64,000 bases of DNA from Roseibacillus ishigakijimensis. Its GTDB lineage: Bacteria; Verrucomicrobiota; Verrucomicrobiia; Verrucomicrobiales; Akkermansiaceae. The stretch lies in contig NZ_JAENIO010000015.1 of the NCBI RefSeq assembly GCF_016595415.1, positions 20,078 through 84,077 on the forward strand, written 5' to 3'. Positions 44,542-54,400 of this stretch are shown here, one piece after another. The notes below the pieces were generated by a model that worked only from the letters and a program-made list of their open reading frames with translations, did no database searches and was not told where the DNA came from. The first letter of the stretch is position 1; the number at the start of each line of letters is the position of its first letter. A program made the position numbers and the translations under genes.

Positions 44542-47500
44542 ATGAAAACCCTCGCCACCTTTCTGGCCGCCACGCCTCTCGCCTTGGCCGCCCCTCTCGC
44601 CCATTACGGGCTCAATAACAACGCCTTTCCGGATTCAGTGGCAGTGGGAGTGTCTGCTAGCGACATCACCTTTTCGGCGACAACGGCGACGGGATACTCC
44701 TCCCTTGAGCCCATCGAGGGGTCGCATTACCGTTATCTGAAGAACACACAGATGGTGAACGATGTGGCCCCCTCTCCGGAGCACATCCAGGCCCGGTGGA
44801 GCCTCACCCCCCAGAATGGCGAAAGCTTGAACCTGGCCTCTATCGGCGGCGTGACTTGGAGCCTGAAAGCCTATGATCAGGCCCCCGGAAACGATGGCAT
44901 CGTGGTGCAAGCCGTGCTCTACGTCGCGACAGACGAGGCTTTCAACGACATCGTTGCCCAAAGCAATCAACTGACCATCAGCGCCAATGCCGACAGTGGC
45001 AGCTCCTTTGGAGAAGTGGTGGCGGGACGGGTCGACGGTCTGGTCAGTAGCGCGGGTCCGCTCTATTTCGGACTGGCCCTGACGGACAACTCGGGCCTCT
45101 CCGACAAAGACATTCGCTTCGATGACATCACCGTGCACGGGACCGTCGGGACGGCGGCCACCGACAGCGATGGCGATGGCCTGAGCGATGCGGAAGAGAG
45201 TTCCGGCGCGCTCAATCCGGCCTTTGGCAATGCCACCACCAACGCGAACGAAGCGGACAGCGATGGCGATGGCGACAGCGACTTCTACGAGCTGGCGGCG
45301 GTGCCTCCCACTGACCCCAACGACGCGACTTCCTTCAGCGGACGCATCAGCTTCGTTAATGCCTCCTTGGACAAATTGACCCTCGCGGATGGCTCTCCTT
45401 TGAGTGAAAACAGCCATTACCTGAACTACTCTGGCGGCACTGTCCCGGGAGGAGACTCGGTGGATGACAAATGGAACATCCGCCGCACTTGGGCCAATGG
45501 CGGGGAAATCATCGCCTCAGGCGATGCCGGCCCCGAGGACGCCCCCACCCTGGCGCTCACCTTGGACGGCCTGGCCAGTGGACAGCTTTACCAAATTTAC
45601 AGCTACTTTTGGGCCGCCGATGCCAGCACACAGGCTTGGGACGTGCGCACCGGATTGAGCGCCGGCCAGCTCGGGCTGAGCAATCCCAGTCAGAACGCGC
45701 GCGACCTTTCGGGCTTCGACGCCCAGCCCGGCGAACACTTTCTCTCGGACTCGGTGGATTGCCAGGAGGGCAACCGCGAGCTCTACGAGACCTTCCTCGG
45801 CTATCGGGAAGCCGATGAAAATGGCGAAATCGTGGTCTACCTCGATGACACGCCGGAGACCGGTCACCGCACCTGGTTCGATGGCGCGGGCTTCGTCCCC
45901 TCCTACCTGGACCTCACCCCCGGCGTGGATGACGATGGCGATGGGCTCGACAACGTGAGCGAAGTCAGAACCCATGGCACCGATCCCGCTTTGGCCGATA
46001 GCGATGGCGACGGCTTGCAGGATGGGGCGGAAATCAATCTCCACCAGACCGATCCCCTTCTCGCCGACAGCGACCAGGACGGCTTCGCCGACGCCACCGA
46101 GATCAACCGCGGGAGCGACCCGCTCGATGCCGCCAGCACACCCTACGCCGTCGTTGCCAGTGATGGCGTCTGGACCTGGTTCAATGACGAGCGCGCCATC
46201 TGGCACCTCGGCAAGCTCTACACTGGCTACGTCCTCAGCGACGGGCAGTACGGAATCAGCCAATACGACCCCGCAACCAAGACCCGCAGGGAAACGATCA
46301 TCAGCACCGCCGCCTCGCGCGAGACCGATGATCACAACAACCCTTCGATCACGATCTTGCCCGACGACACCTTGCTCATTCTCTACGCCAAGCACAGCAC
46401 CGAAAGCCGTTTCTACTGGCGCCGCAGCACGGTCACCGAGCCCGCCAGCATCGACGATTGGAGCGCAGAGAGCAGCAAAGACGTCTCCGCCGCCTACACC
46501 TACAACAACACCTATCGGCTGACCGCAGAGAGCAACCGCATTTACAACTTCCACCGCGAAATCGGCTGGGACCCCACGCTGATGTATTCCGATGACAACG
46601 GAGCCACTTGGAGCGACACCCACCTTGTGATCGACTCCGGCGGCAATGGCCGTCGCCCTTACCCGAAATATTGGAGCAACGGCGAAGACCGCATCGACTT
46701 TATCTACACCGATGGCCACCCCGACGAGACCAACACCAGCATCTACCACCTCTACTACGAATCCGGCGACAGCATCGGCACCGGTGCCTTCAAACAGAGC
46801 GACGGCACCGCGCTCAAGACCTTGGGAGAAATCTTCGCAGGCGACGCCATCGATCACGACGGCGATCAGGCCGGGACCAGCGGCATCGAGCGCGGCTCCG
46901 TGGTCTACGGCTATCAACCGGCCGGCACCAGCTATGGGGTAGGAGAAGACCAGAACGACTTTCTCCCCGGCGGTCGCGCCTGGACCTGGGACATCTGCTA
47001 CCAGGAGAACGGTCATCCAGTCTGCGCCTTCCAAGTCCAGCAAAACAACGGCAACTACCTCAACGATCGCATCCAATACTACTACGCCGTCTGGAATGGC
47101 AGCCAGTGGCGGAAAAAGCTCATCGCGCAGGGAGGCCGCCCCATCTACAACAGTCAGCGCTACTACGGCGGCGGCATGGCCATCGACCCCGAACACCCCA
47201 ATGTGGTCTATATTTCCTCCAATCACAGTGATCCCACGGACCTCGACCTCGGCAACACCACTCTAAACGAGGAGGACCGCTACGAGATCTACCGGGGCAT
47301 CACCACCGATGGGGGCGAGACCTTTACTTGGGAAGCCATCACCAGCGATTCCGCGCAAGACCACCTGCGCCCCATCGTCCCCGCCAATCATGGCTACGAC
47401 CACCACGTGGTCTGGTTCCACGGTCGCTATAGTAGCTACGTGAACTACGACACCAACGTGCTGGCTTTGATCGAAAACGAGGAGAGCGGAGCCATCCTCA

Positions 47501-47712
47501 TCGACGGCTGCGGCTTTGATGAAGCCGGCCACTTCTACCTCGACGTCCGCGATGGCGTAGCCCATCGCCGCGTCACTTCCGCAGACAACCTCGACTTCAC
47601 CAACGCCAGCGCCGTGAACACCACCGATGACGGTCTCAACCGCTTCCTCATCCCCAGCAGCGAGCGCCATCCCCGGCGGGACTTTTTCCGCGTGGAAAGC
47701 ACAGTCAGGTAA
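44542..47712 (+). CDS. Large secreted BNR_4-type beta-propeller protein with thrombospondin-type-3-like calcium repeats
   Basis: A 1,056-residue exported protein. Signal peptide (about residues 1-18), an N-terminal region of unknown type, calcium loops of the DSDGDGLSDAEE kind near residue 210, a jelly-roll-like central part, and further repeats (DDDGDGLDNVSE, DSDGDGLQDGAE, DSDQDGFADATE). The C-terminal half from about residue 530 has the BNR_4 character (WTWFNDERAIWHLGKLYTGYV, DDHNNPSITILPDDTLLILYAKH, YSDDNGATW). BNR_4 proteins include ulvan-lyase-like enzymes as well as sialidase-like folds, so a polysaccharide lyase is possible. Between two sulfatases, it fits a role in sulfated-glycan degradation. 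Confidence 0.8.
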   Translation: MKTLATFLAATPLALAAPLAHYGLNNNAFPDSVAVGVSASDITFSATTATGYSSLEPIEGSHYRYLKNTQMVNDVAPSPEHIQARWSLTPQNGESLNLASIGGVTWSLKAYDQAPGNDGIVVQAVLYVATDEAFNDIVAQSNQLTISANADSGSSFGEVVAGRVDGLVSSAGPLYFGLALTDNSGLSDKDIRFDDITVHGTVGTAATDSDGDGLSDAEESSGALNPAFGNATTNANEADSDGDGDSDFYELAAVPPTDPNDATSFSGRISFVNASLDKLTLADGSPLSENSHYLNYSGGTVPGGDSVDDKWNIRRTWANGGEIIASGDAGPEDAPTLALTLDGLASGQLYQIYSYFWAADASTQAWDVRTGLSAGQLGLSNPSQNARDLSGFDAQPGEHFLSDSVDCQEGNRELYETFLGYREADENGEIVVYLDDTPETGHRTWFDGAGFVPSYLDLTPGVDDDGDGLDNVSEVRTHGTDPALADSDGDGLQDGAEINLHQTDPLLADSDQDGFADATEINRGSDPLDAASTPYAVVASDGVWTWFNDERAIWHLGKLYTGYVLSDGQYGISQYDPATKTRRETIISTAASRETDDHNNPSITILPDDTLLILYAKHSTESRFYWRRSTVTEPASIDDWSAESSKDVSAAYTYNNTYRLTAESNRIYNFHREIGWDPTLMYSDDNGATWSDTHLVIDSGGNGRRPYPKYWSNGEDRIDFIYTDGHPDETNTSIYHLYYESGDSIGTGAFKQSDGTALKTLGEIFAGDAIDHDGDQAGTSGIERGSVVYGYQPAGTSYGVGEDQNDFLPGGRAWTWDICYQENGHPVCAFQVQQNNGNYLNDRIQYYYAVWNGSQWRKKLIAQGGRPIYNSQRYYGGGMAIDPEHPNVVYISSNHSDPTDLDLGNTTLNEEDRYEIYRGITTDGGETFTWEAITSDSAQDHLRPIVPANHGYDHHVVWFHGRYSSYVNYDTNVLALIENEESGAILIDGCGFDEAGHFYLDVRDGVAHRRVTSADNLDFTNASAVNTTDDGLNRFLIPSSERHPRRDFFRVESTVR

Positions 47713-47722
47713 ACCGGTCAAC
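47709..47722. promoter_or_regulatory. Half-conserved candidate operator box upstream of sulfatase 2
   Basis: GTAAACCGGTCAAC matches 10 of 14 positions of the box before sulfatase 1, with the right arm GTCAAC fully kept. It lies at the end of the BNR gene, about 58 bp before the second sulfatase. Confidence 0.3.
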
Positions 47723-47779
47723 CCACGCCGCAGAGGAGAATTTGATAAGTTCCCTCACCCGGTCGAGTAGGAGGGCAAA

Positions 47780-49177
47780 ATGTTTACCATGAGATCGCTC
47801 CTCCTCCTCCTCGCCAGCACCCTGCTGTTGCCCGCCCGCCCCAATGTCGTGCTCCTCCTCGTCGACGACCTCGGCTACAGCGACCTCGCCTGCTACGGCA
47901 ACCCCCTCCACGAGACCCCCCATCTCGATCAGCTCGCCCGCGAGGGGATGCGCTACACCGACGCCTACGCGGCCTGCGCGGTCTGCTCCCCCAGCCGGGC
48001 CGCCATCCAGACCGGGCAATACCCCATTCGCCACGGACTCACCGATTGGATCGCGGGCTCCCGCCTGCCCAACACTCCGCTGAAGGAGCGCTTCACCCAC
48101 ACCATGCTGCCTCTGGAGGAGGTGACCATCGCCGAGCATCTGCGGGCCCATGACTACCGCACCGCCTTCATCGGCAAATGGCACCTCAACGACCACGGGC
48201 ACCAGACCGGGTTTCCCCAGGACCAAGGCTACCAGATCAACCTGGGCGGCCACCACAAAGGACAGCCCCCGCACGGCTACTTCGCGCCTTTCAAGATTCC
48301 CTTCCTTCCCGACCGGGGGGACGACGATTACCTCACCGATCGCCTTGGCGACGAAGCCACTCGCCTGCTGGCGGACTACGCGCAATCACCGGACGAGCCC
48401 TTCTTCCTCATGCTCTCCTTCTACACCGTGCACACTCCCATCCAGCCCAAGCCCGCACTGCAGAAGCATTATCAGGAAAAAATCGCCGCTCTCCCACCCA
48501 GCCCTTGGAAAAATGCCGCCTACGCCGCCATGGTCCACAGCATGGATGAGAACGTCGGCCGCGTCCTCACCGCCCTGGAGGAGCACGACCTCGCCGAGGA
48601 CACCCTCGTCATCATGACCTCCGACAACGGCGGACTCGTCCTGCGCGAGATCACCAGCAATCACCCCTTGGCCAAGGGCAAGGGCTTTTACCACGAAGGC
48701 GGCATCCGCGTGCCCCTCATCCTCCGCCAGCCCGGCCTGATTCCCGCCGGTAAAGAGTGCGCCCAGCCCGTCTTTGGCCCCGACCTGTTCCCCACCATTC
48801 TAACGAGCGCCGGCCTCCCGCCCGCCCCCGAGCGCCATCGCGACGGACTGGATCTCAGCCCGACCTTTGTCGGCGAGGACTTGCCCAAGCGCGCGCTCTA
48901 CTGGCACTACCCGCACTACCACGGCTCGGGCGAGACCCCGGCCTCTGCCATCCGCATGGGCGACTACAAATTCATCCGACACTATCAGGACGGTGTGCGC
49001 GAGCTCTACCACTTGCGCGACGACGTGGGCGAAAGAGTCAACCTCGTCGACAGCCAACCCGAAAAAGCCCGCGAATTGGAAGAAGCCCTCGACGCTTGGC
49101 TGGACGAGCACCAGGCCTACCGCCCCGTCCCCGATCCCAGCTACGACCCCACCAAGCCCTACCGCCCGCGTCGCTGA
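47780..49177 (+). CDS. Secreted sulfatase (arylsulfatase family, S1), second copy
   Basis: A 465-residue exported sulfatase with RPNVVLLLVDDLGYSDLACYG, the formylglycine site with Cys69 in AVCSPSRAAIQTG, FIGKWHL, and SDNGG. The C-terminal part has YKFIRHYQDGVRELYHLRDDVGE, the usual substrate-side strand block. It differs from sulfatase 1 at the recognition segments (CSPSR against CTPTR), so different sulfate positions are likely. Initiation could be at 47780 or the ATG 9 nt later; both precede the signal peptide. It converges with fbp. Confidence 0.95.
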   Translation: MFTMRSLLLLLASTLLLPARPNVVLLLVDDLGYSDLACYGNPLHETPHLDQLAREGMRYTDAYAACAVCSPSRAAIQTGQYPIRHGLTDWIAGSRLPNTPLKERFTHTMLPLEEVTIAEHLRAHDYRTAFIGKWHLNDHGHQTGFPQDQGYQINLGGHHKGQPPHGYFAPFKIPFLPDRGDDDYLTDRLGDEATRLLADYAQSPDEPFFLMLSFYTVHTPIQPKPALQKHYQEKIAALPPSPWKNAAYAAMVHSMDENVGRVLTALEEHDLAEDTLVIMTSDNGGLVLREITSNHPLAKGKGFYHEGGIRVPLILRQPGLIPAGKECAQPVFGPDLFPTILTSAGLPPAPERHRDGLDLSPTFVGEDLPKRALYWHYPHYHGSGETPASAIRMGDYKFIRHYQDGVRELYHLRDDVGERVNLVDSQPEKARELEEALDAWLDEHQAYRPVPDPSYDPTKPYRPRR

Positions 49178-49193
49178 GGCCGCAGGCAACCCC

Positions 49194-51143
49194 TCACGAC
49201 TTCAGCTCCCGCACCGCGCCCGAGCGATAGGCCTGCAGCAGCTGGTTCAGGAGGGTGAGCTGGGCCGCGATGTCCTCGCTCTCGCGCGTTTCCCCAATGG
49301 TCCGGCAGGTCCCGTAGCTGCGCAGCTCGCGCAGCTTGGGAATCATGTCGTCATCATTGGCCAGGAAGTGTTCGATGGACTCGAAGTGCGAGTGCTCGGC
49401 GAGGCGAATATTGTTCGGCCCCATCACCAGAGTGTAGCCCCGATCACCGTAGGCCTCCGAGAAGGCGCCGTCGATGGTGACCGCATTCCCCCCCCGCTTC
49501 ACCGGGTCTTCGCCCTTCTCCACCTTGACCGGCACGTGGCCGTTGATGATCAGGACATCGTCGCCCATCCCGAACTCCCGCCCCACCATGCGGCAAAAGT
49601 CAGCATCGTGTATCTTGCCGAAGTAAGGGTCCTTGACCTCCACATGGGTCTCCTTGTCTGCGATGAAGTAGCGCTCAAAGGTCGTCATTCGCGTTTTTCC
49701 AAACAAGGGGGAATCTCCATTGGCCCAAAGCCAATAATAATAATCGAGGTCATCGCTCACACTGGCCGCTCCCTCGCGATAGGTGCGCCGCACAATCTCC
49801 TCCAGTTCGCGGAAGAGCGCGCCTCCCTTCAGGCAGCGCTCCCCCACCAGCACCTCGCGTAGGGTGCCGTCTTCATTTGTCGGCACGCAGCCGTGAAAGA
49901 CGAGCGCCTCGTCGCGGGTCAGCGACATCCCTCCTTGTTTGACCACAAAGAGCATGTGTTCCCACAGGCGCTGGCTGGAGACAAAGGACTGCCGCAAGCG
50001 AGCCAGGCAGTTCTCCTCCTCCCCACTGAGGGCATAGGGATCGGCCGGATCAATGGTGGGAAAGTTGGTGTCTTTGAGGGCGTAGTGCTGCCCATCTATT
50101 TCCACCGTCCCGGCCTCGTAATCGATCCGATGCAACATCCGGCGATCCTCCATGCGCCACTCCGGGTGGCGGGCGAGGAGGGGACCCGCCAGCTTGAATT
50201 CCAGGATGGCCACCGCCTTGTGCATCTTGGCCACCAACCCCTCGTCAATGAAGCCGGAGCTGCGTTTGGGATAAAAACACCGCGCCTCGTCATCGCCATA
50301 AACGGTCTGGGCCAGATGGGCCAGCGGGGAGAGCAGGATGCCGTAGCCCTCCTCCAGCTGCCAGAGACGGAGATAACGCAGGGAAATGCGCAGAACCGTG
50401 GCAATGAGAATCTCCGACCCCAGCGTAGCCCCCATCCAGATGATGTCGTGGTTCCCCCACGTGAAGCTCACCTTGGGCTGATTGCGCAGGTAGTGGATGA
50501 CCCGATCCCCGCGCTCTCCCCGGTCAAAGAGATCGCCCGCCACCACTACCTCCGAGACCACCAGATTGCGCACCAGGCGGGAGGCCTCGTGCAGGGCCAC
50601 GATATCCTGATCATAGTCCGCCAGCGCATCGACCATGGAGTCGACATAGCCGGGATCGCGTTGGAAGGAGACCTCGTCGAGAAGGGCGATGTAGAGCACG
50701 CGGAACTCCTCCTTCATCAGCCCCAGCAGCTCTTCCTTGGTCACCGTGCGGGCCAGGTGACGCACCAGGCGGAATTGCAGCCGCAACAGCTTCTTCACCT
50801 TGGTCAAGCGCCACTCCACGTTCTGGATGCGCTCCTCGTAAGTCCGCATCTTCTCCACCGGATAATAGAGAAAGGCGAGGAAGATAGCCTTCTCTTCCCC
50901 GGTCAGCTCGTCCCCCACCACCTGGTCCACAAGGGTGGAGATCCCGCCCGAGGCATTGTTCACCACATGGCGCAGCTTGCGGTCATCCCCGTGCACATCG
51001 CTGATTAGGTGGACGCGCCCGCGCGGCAGAGTCAGCTTGGCCTGCAGGAGAGCGATCTGCGACATCACCGAAGAGGCGCAGGGAAACTGGCGGGCGAGCA
51101 GACTGAGGGAGGACGGGCAATCCATACCCGCAGTCAAAACCAT
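49194..51143 (-). CDS. fbp: Class III fructose-1,6-bisphosphatase
   Basis: A gluconeogenic phosphatase converting fructose-1,6-bisphosphate to fructose-6-phosphate. The enzyme belongs to the calcineurin-like class III type (as in Bacillus). Metallophosphoesterase motifs: LISDVHGD (near residue 45), VVAGDLFDRGERGD, FTWGNHDIIWMG, and LIINGHVPVKVEKGEDPVKRGG with the metal His. ATG 51143 or 51125 gives an N-terminus like Bacillus Fbp; the frame stays open to 51242 without similarity. Length of about 649 residues is normal. Confidence 0.93.
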   Translation of the reverse strand: MVLTAGMDCPSSLSLLARQFPCASSVMSQIALLQAKLTLPRGRVHLISDVHGDDRKLRHVVNNASGGISTLVDQVVGDELTGEEKAIFLAFLYYPVEKMRTYEERIQNVEWRLTKVKKLLRLQFRLVRHLARTVTKEELLGLMKEEFRVLYIALLDEVSFQRDPGYVDSMVDALADYDQDIVALHEASRLVRNLVVSEVVVAGDLFDRGERGDRVIHYLRNQPKVSFTWGNHDIIWMGATLGSEILIATVLRISLRYLRLWQLEEGYGILLSPLAHLAQTVYGDDEARCFYPKRSSGFIDEGLVAKMHKAVAILEFKLAGPLLARHPEWRMEDRRMLHRIDYEAGTVEIDGQHYALKDTNFPTIDPADPYALSGEEENCLARLRQSFVSSQRLWEHMLFVVKQGGMSLTRDEALVFHGCVPTNEDGTLREVLVGERCLKGGALFRELEEIVRRTYREGAASVSDDLDYYYWLWANGDSPLFGKTRMTTFERYFIADKETHVEVKDPYFGKIHDADFCRMVGREFGMGDDVLIINGHVPVKVEKGEDPVKRGGNAVTIDGAFSEAYGDRGYTLVMGPNNIRLAEHSHFESIEHFLANDDDMIPKLRELRSYGTCRTIGETRESEDIAAQLTLLNQLLQAYRSGAVRELKS

Positions 51144-51326
51144 CCCGGCGCTCGACGCACTCCCAAAAAAATTCACCCTGCTGAACTCCTCTTCCCGGAC
51201 CGACAACCCTCTTTTTACAAGTTTGTCGCATACATCATACAAGATAGATGTTTTCCGCTGAGAAAATAACGAAAACCGCCAACTATCATCTTGACGCGGC
51301 CAAGCGAAAACTCACTTATGAGAATC

Positions 51327-51390
51327 CTCAAAATGACGATTCGTTCCTTACTCAATCATCCTAATGGCAGGACAATGTCATCATTTTGAG
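51327..51390. repeat. Inverted repeat upstream of the LamG/PA14 gene
   Basis: CTCAAAATGA (51327-51336) and its exact complement TCATTTTGAG (51381-51390), separated by 44 bp, lie in the AT-rich spacer 80-145 bp before the start of the large secreted protein. A possible regulator site or stem in its leader. Confidence 0.45.
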
Positions 51391-51472
51391 AATTGATAAC
51401 GCGAGAAACCCACTTTCCCCGCGCTTCAAAAAAACGGTCGAAAACCCATTCGGCAAAGCAAAAACCATCAGC

Positions 51473-54400
51473 ATGAAAAATACAAAAAACACTCACCGGA
51501 CCGCCAGTCTGCCACTGGTGGCCGCCACGGCAGCCCTGGGCCTCGGTCCAGCAGCCCGGGCCGACCTCGTCGCCCAGTGGCTGGGCGATAGCTACACCGA
51601 CAAGAGCGGCACCTGGACCGACGAAATCTCGGGCATTGTCGCCACCTCCCCCGTGGACGAAACCAATGGCCCTCCTTGGGAAAGCCAGGACACTTACAAC
51701 ACCCACAAGGGAGTGGATATCACTTACCCGCTGGACTACTTCGTGGTGGCCGAGGGCGACAATCCTCTTGCCGGAGGCAATGCCCTCACCCTCGTGGCCG
51801 TCTTCGCGCCGCGCGCAGCTGGCTCCACCGGGAGCGGCTGGTGGGCCACCACCGGACTTATCGGTATGGAGCAAGCCAACGACGTGCCCGACTGGGGTCT
51901 CAGCTGGAGTGGCAATCAAGCGGCCGGCGGCATCGGCTCGCCCGACCGCACCCTGCTGGCAGGCGATCTGAATTTGGACCAGGTCCACGTCACAGCCCTC
52001 ACCTGGAGCAATGCCGGGGAAGCCCGTCTCTTTATCAATGGGATGGAGAGCGCGGTCTTCACCGATGCCTCCACCGCTGCGCGCAATGGCGGCGCTTTCG
52101 CCCTCGGGGCCATCACCGCAGGGGGTGGCAATCCCTTCTCAGGAGACATTCTGGAGCTGCGCCTCTACAATTCCGACGAGAGTGGCAACATCGCAGCCCT
52201 CTCCGATACCCTCATCAACACCTACGTTGCCGAGCCCGTCTTCCAAAGCGTGACCGCTCTCTCGGCCACCCAGTTTGAGATTCGTTACCAAGACACCGCC
52301 GCCTTCGTCACCGACCTGAGCGGCGAGTTCGAACTTCTCCTCAACGGCGTCGAACTCCCTCGCACCGACTACGTGGTCACCCGCGAGGGCCAGGATGTCC
52401 TCGTCACGGTCACCACTCCCCTCGACCATGGTCCGCAGAGCTTCGATCTCGCCATCCCGCAGCAAGGGGGCGGAGAAGCCTTTCTCCCCGGCACCTTCGA
52501 GAGCTACCGCCTCCTGCCCGAGCTCCCCCGCCCCACGGCAGTGACCGGCCAGTGGACCATCCGCGAATACGGCAACACCAACCCCGCCACGATCGCAGCC
52601 GCCACCGAGGTCGTGCGCGCGCCCGAAAGCACCTTCGTGGAAGACACCTACCCGGTCTTCAACCATACCGACCCCGATTCCAACGACTACCTTGCGGCCG
52701 GTCGCTTCGACAATGACTTCCCCGTCCTGACCAACGTCGCAGGCGTCAATGACAACTGGACGGTCGTGGGCACCATCCTCCTTGAGGTCCCTGCGGCCGG
52801 CAATTACACCTTCTCCGTCCACAGCGACGACGGCTTTGCCATGCGGGTCAAAGGCGACGGAGGCGGACGCTTCATCGCCAAGGGTGGCGACGGCTTCATC
52901 GATCCCCTCGACGATCAAGTCCTCTACCGCGATGGCGGCACCGGCGACTCCAATACCCGCGGCACCTACCAGTTCGATGCCGCCGGCACCTACGAAATCA
53001 CCTACCTCGGTTGGGATGGCGGCAGCGGCGGCTTCTACGAGCTGGCCTGGGCGCCAGGCCAATTCGAGAACGATGACGAGACCGATACCTGGGCTCTCGT
53101 CGGTGACGACTCCGATCTCCCCCTCGTCCTTCCCGAGAACTTGCCCGGGCCCGCCCCGAGTGTCGGCTCCTGGGCCATTCGCGAGTTTGGCGCCATCAAT
53201 CCCACCACCTTGCTCGCCACCGTGCCCCTCGCGCAGAATCCCGACAGCCATACCCACGTCGATGGCCAAGCACCGGTGCTGAACCATTCCGACCCCGACA
53301 CCTCCAGTCCCACCGCGCGCGGGAACTTCAACAACGACTTCCCCATCCTGACCAATGGCGAAGGGGATGACAACTACGCCCTCCTCGCCCGCACGCTGGT
53401 CAATGTCCCCGCTGCGGGGCTCTACACCTTCTCCATCCACAGCGACGACGGCTTCGCCATGCGGGTAGAAGGCCCAGGAGGCGGCGAGTTCGTCTCCGTC
53501 GCGGGAGGAGCGGCGATTGACGCCTACGACCCCCAGACCGTGTATCGCGATGCTGTTTCCAACATTCGCGCCACCTACCGCTTCGACGCGGCAGGTGAAT
53601 ACGAGATCACCTATCTGGGCCACGATGGCGGCGGCGGCGGCTTCCAAGAAGTGGCCTGGGCCCAGGGAGAATTCACCGAAGATCGCAACACCAACACTTG
53701 GGAACTCGTTGGCAATCCCGACGACCCCTCTCTTCCCGAGTTCGACACCCGCTACCCGCTTGAGATCGCAGGCCCGGAAGGCACGGACGGCAACTTTGGC
53801 GTCCGCACCTATCTGCAGTCGCAAAATGGGGAAACCAACGTCGGCGGCTTTGGAGCAGCGATTACTTTCCTCACGGAAACCACCCGCACTCCTGCGGATG
53901 CTGATGGCTTGACTGTCGACAGCCAGCAACCCTACCTGAACCACTACGATCCCAATGGCACCGATGGTGGGGCTGGCCTCATCCCCGGCAACAAAATCTT
54001 CCCCGGGAATACCGATGCCGACGACAACCATGTCGTCACCGTCGCCAAAGGCCGCATCAATATCGCCAACTCCGGCACCTACACCTTCGCCATCGATAGC
54101 GATGACGGCATGTTCCTCCGCCTCACCGGCGTGGACGTCCCCAACCCCTCCTTCAAGCAGGCCACCCAGGGGAACAACAACGCGGCAGGACGCTTCGAGA
54201 TGTCGAATCAAAACGTGCTCTTCTTTGATGCCAATGGCGGCTCCTTCACCCGGGGCATCATCGACCTGCAGGCTGGTTCCTACGACCTGGAGTTCGTGCA
54301 TCTGGAGGTCACCTCCGGCTTCCACTACGAGCTCGCCGCGGCCCCCGGCGCTTGGCCCCACGGCAGCGATCCGGAGGGCGGCTTCCAACTCGTCGGTCTG

